From positions 248,001 to 312,000 of the forward strand of contig NZ_RQJW01000010.1 in NCBI RefSeq assembly GCF_004028635.1: DNA of 64,000 nt, read 5' to 3'. The stretch is from Streptomyces cyaneus. Lineage in GTDB: Bacteria; Actinomycetota; Actinomycetes; Streptomycetales; Streptomycetaceae. The notes under the pieces are model-generated. The model saw only the letters and a list, made by a program, of their open reading frames with translations, searched no databases and had not been told where the DNA came from. Of the stretch, positions 59,945 to 64,000 are shown piece by piece; the first letter of the stretch is position 1, and every line of letters begins with the position of its first letter. The position numbers and the translations under genes were made by a program.

Positions 59945-59955
59945 CGGCCTTCCGC

Positions 59956-59984
59956 GGTCACCGGGCCGACGGAGCCCGGTGACC
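59956..59984. terminator. Bidirectional terminator overlapping the regulator's last codons
   Basis: A perfect 11-bp stem (59956-59966 with 59974-59984) with a 7-base loop lies between two convergent genes. It includes the stop codon of the leftward response regulator. Confidence 0.75.
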
Positions 59985-60740
59985 CGCGTCCCGCGCCATC
60001 AGATAACCGACCCCGCGCACGGTCCTGATCAGCGACTGGTCGCGGTCGCCCAGCTTGCGCCGCAGGTAGTAGACGTAGGTCTCCACCACGCCGGACTCGC
60101 CGTGGAACTCCGACCGCCAGACCCGGTCGAGGATCTGCGCCTTGGTGACGACCTGACCCGCGTTGTCCATCAGGAAGCCGAGCAGGTCGAACTCCCGGCA
60201 GGAGAGGGTGACTTCCCGCCCGTCCCGCCACACCTCGCGGGTCGCCGGATCCAGTGTCACGCCCCCGGCGCGCAGCAGCCGGCAGTCGAGGGCCCGCCCG
60301 CGCCGCAGCAGCACATGGACGCGGGCGACCAGCTCTTCCAGCTCGAAGGGCTTGGTGACGTAGTCGTCGGCGCCCAACATCAGCCCGCGCACCTTCGCCT
60401 CCGTCCGGTCGTGGGCGGTGAGAAAGAGGACGGGCGCGTCGATGCCGGCGGCACGCAGGGCGCCGTATGTCTCGAAGCCGTCGCCGTCCGGGAGGAACAC
60501 GTCGAGGACCACGAGGTCGGGGCGTACGGAGAGGCCGGCCGGGACGGCGTCCTCACCGAGACCGGCCACGTACACCTCGAAGCCGAGCTCGCGGAGCTTC
60601 GTCAGCAGCGGACGCGTACCGCTGTCGGCGTCCACGACGAGCACGCGCGGCGGTTTGGATGATCTGTGCACCTTCACGTCGTGGAGGATGCGATTCCGCG
60701 ACGTGGGGTGCACGCTGCGGAGGCGAACAAGACGTGACAT
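59958..60740 (-). CDS. OmpR-family response regulator (orphan)
   Basis: A receiver domain (VLVVDADSG, phosphoacceptor Asp in LVVLDVFLPDGDGF, FLTAHD, YVTKPFELEELVARV) is joined to an OmpR winged helix (LSCREFDLLGFLMDNAGQVVTKAQIL, VVETYVYYLRRKLGD, IRTVRGVGYLM). With the ATG at 60740 it has 260 residues. The Asp then falls at 80, later than usual, so GTG at 60671 (Asp at 57) is a real alternative; neither has a good ribosome-binding site. No histidine kinase gene is next to it, so the partner is elsewhere. Confidence 0.88.
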   Translation of the reverse strand: MSRLVRLRSVHPTSRNRILHDVKVHRSSKPPRVLVVDADSGTRPLLTKLRELGFEVYVAGLGEDAVPAGLSVRPDLVVLDVFLPDGDGFETYGALRAAGIDAPVLFLTAHDRTEAKVRGLMLGADDYVTKPFELEELVARVHVLLRRGRALDCRLLRAGGVTLDPATREVWRDGREVTLSCREFDLLGFLMDNAGQVVTKAQILDRVWRSEFHGESGVVETYVYYLRRKLGDRDQSLIRTVRGVGYLMARDAGHRAPSAR

Positions 60741-60780
60741 CCTCATGACCGGATATGAGAACGGCCGAGGTGACAAGGGC

Positions 60781-60806
60781 GGCCCCCGGGCCGGAACCCA
60801 GGGGCC
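60781..60806 (-). terminator. Terminator after GH78
   Basis: A 6-bp stem (60781-60786 with 60801-60806), extended by three inner pairs, lies six bases beyond the GH78 stop on the minus strand. Confidence 0.45.
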
Positions 60807-60812
60807 ACGCCG

Positions 60813-63800
60813 TCAGGAAAGGGCGCGCTCGACCTTCGTCGTGCCGGAGCCGACGGGTCCTATCCGCAGCACCGTTCCGGTCAGGTCGGTGAGCGGTCTG
60901 ACCTCCACCCGTCCGCGTCCGCCGGGCGCCGACGCCGTGACCCGGTAGTCCGCCGGGCGGGCGTCGCCGATCTCCACCTCCAACACCGCGCGGGAGTTGG
61001 GAGGCACCGTCACCCGTGTCGTATGGGCGTCGTTCGATCGGTGCACGGTGACCTCGACCGGTCCGCGCAGGGACGGCACTCTTCCCGCGACGTCGGTCAG
61101 GGCGCCGGTCCTGGGGCGGATCAGGAACTCCGCCGCGCCCGGGGCGGTGACGCGGACGCCGAGCACGTGCCGGGGGATCGCGTTGGCCGGGGCGGACGCC
61201 CAGGCGTGGGAGAACGTCATGTTGGACTTCAGTGCGGGGTCCCAGGCCTCGGTGACGATGGTGGCCTTCAGCGAATCCAGCATGTGCAGCCACGAGTTGG
61301 TGGCCGTGGAGGTGAGCAGCGCGAGCGCGGCGTCGGCGCGGCCGAGGCGGAAGAGGGCGTCGAGGAGGAACTGCGCTCCGTACACGCTCGTCCGCATGCC
61401 GCCCGCCGCGAGGGTGTCCCCGAGCCGGGTCCGCGCGGCGTCGTCGAGGGCGTCCGCCACACCGAGCGCGACCGGGAAGGCGGTGGCGTGCTGGGCGCTG
61501 TGCGTGGTGCCCTCACCGTCGAGGAACCGACCGGCCGTGCCGTCGAGCAGGGTGGCGCGCATGGCGGTGGCGAGGGTGTCGGCACGTGCGCGCAGGGCTG
61601 TCGTGTCGTCGTCCTTGCCGAGCACATCGGCACACTTCGCCAGGGCGTCGAACGCCGCGTACTGGAAGGCGTTCACGACGGTGTTGACCTTCGTGAAGAC
61701 GTATCCGTCGCGACTGGCGACCGGCCAATCGACGAGGTCGCCCAGGTCCTGGCTGCTGCCGCCGGGGGACTTGCGCACCAGGCCCTGGGAATCCAGGTAG
61801 GCGGTGAGGTTCTTCGCGGCGAGCAGGTCGTAGTCCTTGGCGAGCTGCCGGTCGTCGCCGGTGGCCAGGTAGTCCTCCCACGCGGACAGCGCGCACATCA
61901 GCCGGTACTCCGTGGGCCAGGTGCCCTTGCGGACCAGGTAGTCGTTGGACCAGCGGGCCAGGGCGTAGGAGCGCTGGACGCCGTACTCGGAGAGCTGGTT
62001 GATCAGCGCGTCGCCCTCGTAGGGGCCGCGTTCCCGGGTCGGGGTGTCGGTGTAGAGATCGCCGCGGGTGGCCTCGATCGAGTACCGGCACAGCTCCCAG
62101 ACCCGGTCCAGAGCGGGGTCGGAGCTACGGAAGGAGGCGTCCGAGTCGTCCCAGTCGAGCCGCCAGGCCCGCCCGGTGACGACGGCCCCGGACAGGTCGA
62201 GCGTCGTGCGCAGTTCGGCCCAGCGGAAGCCGCGATAACCCCGGTGCTCGAAGCTCTGCTTGCCGTCGCGCAGGGTCCACACCTCACGGTAGGTGTTGGT
62301 GGCGCGCAGCTGGTATTTGACGGTTCCGTCGGAGTTCAGCTCCTCGCCGAGGCGCACCTCGACGGTGTCGCCCGCGCTCCCGGTGACCTCCAGGGACAGC
62401 CCGCCGACGATCTCCCGGCCGAGGTCGACCAGCCAGCGGCCGTCGGCGACCTTGGTGACGGAGGCGGGAGTGACGTCGTGCAGCCGCGGCGGCTCGATCG
62501 GGGCCGGGACGAGTCCGCTGATCGCGGCGCGGACGGCCGGGGTGTGCCAATCGCCGTCGTCGAAGCCGGGCCGCGTCCAGCCGACCGGCTCCTGCCGCAG
62601 ATCCCAGTACTCCTGCGGGACGGTGAAGTAGCTGCTGCCCGCACTGCCCTTCGAAGGCAGCAACCCGGCCTGGCGGCGCGCCTTCCAGTGGTCTCCCGAG
62701 GCGACGGTGGTACGGCTGCCGTCGGTGTACGTGATCTCCAGCTGGGCCAGGAACTTCTGCTGCGAGGTGGTCCAGCACAGCGCGGCGAGCGCGTTCGGCC
62801 CGCCGTCGGCCCGCAGGGTCGAGGTGACCTCGAACGCCTGGTAGGCGGTCCCGGTGCCGGAACGCACGGAGGCGTGCCCGACCACGGTGCCGTTGCTCCA
62901 CACCTTGGCCACGTACTGCCGGGCCGGGTCGGGCGAAGCGGCGGCGACGTAGAGGACGGCGGCGGCTATCTCCTTGCCCGCGGCCGTGTCGTACTCGTGG
63001 CGCAGCAGCGCCCAGGTGTCGTCGGCCCCGTAGGAGGAGAGCGAGGAGGCGCCGGTGGGGAACGTGAGCGTGCCGCCGGAGACCGTGCCGGCGGAGAAGG
63101 TGCCCTTGTCGGAGGCGAAGTCGTCGTCGAGGAGGACGGTGCCGTCGGCGGCGGTGAAGGTGACGCGGTCGTAGACCTGGGACTCGGTCAGGCCGTTGCG
63201 CAGGCCGACGTTGCCGGAGGCGTAACGGGTGTCGGTGGTGACGTCGACAACGGTGCCGTTGACGCTGGTGGTGAAGGTGGAGCCGGCCATGGCGACGGCG
63301 AGGTCCAGCCACTCCCCGGTGAGGACGGCGGACGGCAGCCGGATCTCGCCGAGGACGCTGTACGTGCCGTTCACACAGACGTGCTTGCGCAGGATGCCGG
63401 GACTGCCCGCGCGCAGCTGCCACATGTAGTTGTTGGCGGTGTTCGCGGCGCGGAACCACACCCCGGCGGCCACCGCGGTGATCTTCAGCCGGGCGGCGAA
63501 GGTTCCGTCGGTCATGACCGGTCCGGCCGGTGCCCAGATCGGCTCGGCCTCCCACTCGTCCTCGACGGAGGTGGCGAGCAGGGTGGGCTCAGACCAGGCG
63601 GATCGTTTCTCTCCCCAGCTGGCGACCCGCCACCAGTAGGCGGTACGGGGCTGGAGGGCCGGCCCCGCGTACGGCACGGCGGTGGAGTCCGCGGAGTTGC
63701 GCTTACCCGAGTCCCAGACGATCCGCTCGTCCTCGAAACCGCCAGGTGCGGCGGCCAGTTGCAGCTGGTACGCGCGCTGGAGGGTACCGGCGCCGAAGTC

Positions 63801-64000
63801 GGGCACCTGCCAGCTGAACCGGGGGCGCTGCCCGGCGCTCGTGGCGAGCGCCTGCGGGAGCAGATCGGCCAGCATCCCGGTCGGCCCGGGCGGCTTGCCG
63901 GGGGGGGCGTGGGGGCGCCCGCGCCCCCGGCCGCGAGTGCCCGGGGGCCGGTCAGCACGACCGAGGCGGCCGTGGCGCCACCGAGTTGGAGAAGTCTTCG
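60813..64000 (-). CDS. GH78 alpha-L-rhamnosidase, frameshifted and truncated at window edge
   Basis: The main frame (63875 to 60813, 1020 residues) holds a GH78 enzyme. N-terminal FN3-like and jelly-roll domains (RPRFSWQVP, YWWRVASWG) are followed by the rhamnosidase N domain (RLHDVTPASVTKVADGRWLVDLGREIVGG). The (alpha/alpha)6 barrel has DLYTDTPTRERGPYEGDAL (acid region) and TIVTEAWDPALKSNMTFSHAW (base region). A Tat-like signal (RRLLQLGGATAASVVLTGP, RALAA) is encoded upstream to the window end but in another frame. One extra base in the run of eight G at 63900-63907 would join them. It releases L-rhamnose from pectic or flavonoid glycans. The start lies outside the window. Confidence 0.85.
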   Translation of the reverse strand, partial: KTSPTRWRHGRLGRADRPPGTRGRGRGRPHAPPGKPPGPTGMLADLLPQALATSAGQRPRFSWQVPDFGAGTLQRAYQLQLAAAPGGFEDERIVWDSGKRNSADSTAVPYAGPALQPRTAYWWRVASWGEKRSAWSEPTLLATSVEDEWEAEPIWAPAGPVMTDGTFAARLKITAVAAGVWFRAANTANNYMWQLRAGSPGILRKHVCVNGTYSVLGEIRLPSAVLTGEWLDLAVAMAGSTFTTSVNGTVVDVTTDTRYASGNVGLRNGLTESQVYDRVTFTAADGTVLLDDDFASDKGTFSAGTVSGGTLTFPTGASSLSSYGADDTWALLRHEYDTAAGKEIAAAVLYVAAASPDPARQYVAKVWSNGTVVGHASVRSGTGTAYQAFEVTSTLRADGGPNALAALCWTTSQQKFLAQLEITYTDGSRTTVASGDHWKARRQAGLLPSKGSAGSSYFTVPQEYWDLRQEPVGWTRPGFDDGDWHTPAVRAAISGLVPAPIEPPRLHDVTPASVTKVADGRWLVDLGREIVGGLSLEVTGSAGDTVEVRLGEELNSDGTVKYQLRATNTYREVWTLRDGKQSFEHRGYRGFRWAELRTTLDLSGAVVTGRAWRLDWDDSDASFRSSDPALDRVWELCRYSIEATRGDLYTDTPTRERGPYEGDALINQLSEYGVQRSYALARWSNDYLVRKGTWPTEYRLMCALSAWEDYLATGDDRQLAKDYDLLAAKNLTAYLDSQGLVRKSPGGSSQDLGDLVDWPVASRDGYVFTKVNTVVNAFQYAAFDALAKCADVLGKDDDTTALRARADTLATAMRATLLDGTAGRFLDGEGTTHSAQHATAFPVALGVADALDDAARTRLGDTLAAGGMRTSVYGAQFLLDALFRLGRADAALALLTSTATNSWLHMLDSLKATIVTEAWDPALKSNMTFSHAWASAPANAIPRHVLGVRVTAPGAAEFLIRPRTGALTDVAGRVPSLRGPVEVTVHRSNDAHTTRVTVPPNSRAVLEVEIGDARPADYRVTASAPGGRGRVEVRPLTDLTGTVLRIGPVGSGTTKVERALS
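63900..63907. other. Homopolymer of eight G at the GH78 frameshift
   Basis: The run separates the signal-peptide frame from the catalytic frame. Nine G would give a continuous protein reading APTPPPGKPPGPTGMLADLL. It may be a sequencing error, a mutation or a slippery phase-variable tract. Confidence 0.6.

Noticed and set aside
1..64000. tRNA, rRNA, CRISPR array or phage attachment site
   Set aside because: None could be recognised by eye on either strand. A covariance-model scan would be needed to exclude small RNAs.

Overview
This window is high-GC actinobacterial DNA and almost certainly comes from a Streptomyces chromosome. The codon bias, the many twin-arginine (Tat) and lipoprotein export signals, the GTG and TTG starts, the CBM and ricin-type accessory domains and the LacI/ABC sugar-import operons all fit. 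The species cannot be named. I see no rRNA, tRNA or CRISPR array.

Left part (1-14.4 kb). A PepSY-type membrane protein runs in from the left edge. It is followed by a TPR protein, a translationally coupled MarR-like pair divergent from a pirin, a secreted LIP-family lipase, and an LCP cell-wall ligase whose start overlaps a broken subtilisin gene that keeps only its prodomain. Next come a PL4 rhamnogalacturonan lyase and two paralogous NodB-type lipoprotein deacetylases separated by a decayed WD40 gene. A region of gene remnants follows (13.5-14.4 kb).

Central part (14.4-43.1 kb). This is a large pectin/arabinan/hemicellulose utilisation locus. Leftward operon 1 is SBP, two permeases, a GH63-like glucosidase and a 1064-residue glycosidase with CBMs and a ricin domain, with a LacI regulator upstream. 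Leftward operon 2 is SBP, two permeases, a GH51 remnant and a GH31 enzyme. A rightward set diverges from operon 2: GH51, a GH28-like beta-helix enzyme, two alginate-lyase-family proteins, a second GH51, a second LacI and a GH43. Neither ABC operon encodes an ATPase, so both probably use a shared MsiK-type subunit encoded elsewhere. Perfect palindromes with an AACCGGTT core lie upstream of the first LacI gene and in the divergent operon 2/GH51 intergenic region. They suggest that LacI proteins couple import to degradation.

Right part (43.1-64 kb). A decay zone contains an AbfB arabinose-binding remnant and a transposase remnant. Two TetR modules follow: one divergent from an ACMSD-like amidohydrolase, one divergent from a carboxylic acid reductase. 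Further on are a nuclease-fold protein with a jacalin-like domain, a sigma-like membrane protein with a ricin domain, a second GH43, a tannase/feruloyl-esterase-like lipoprotein, a possible aerolysin-like secreted protein, an orphan OmpR-type regulator, and a GH78 alpha-L-rhamnosidase. The GH78 signal peptide is out of frame with its body at a run of eight G. Several genes are visibly decaying (S8 protease, WD40, GH51, AbfB, M19 dipeptidase, transposase), so the region looks like an accessory zone in flux.
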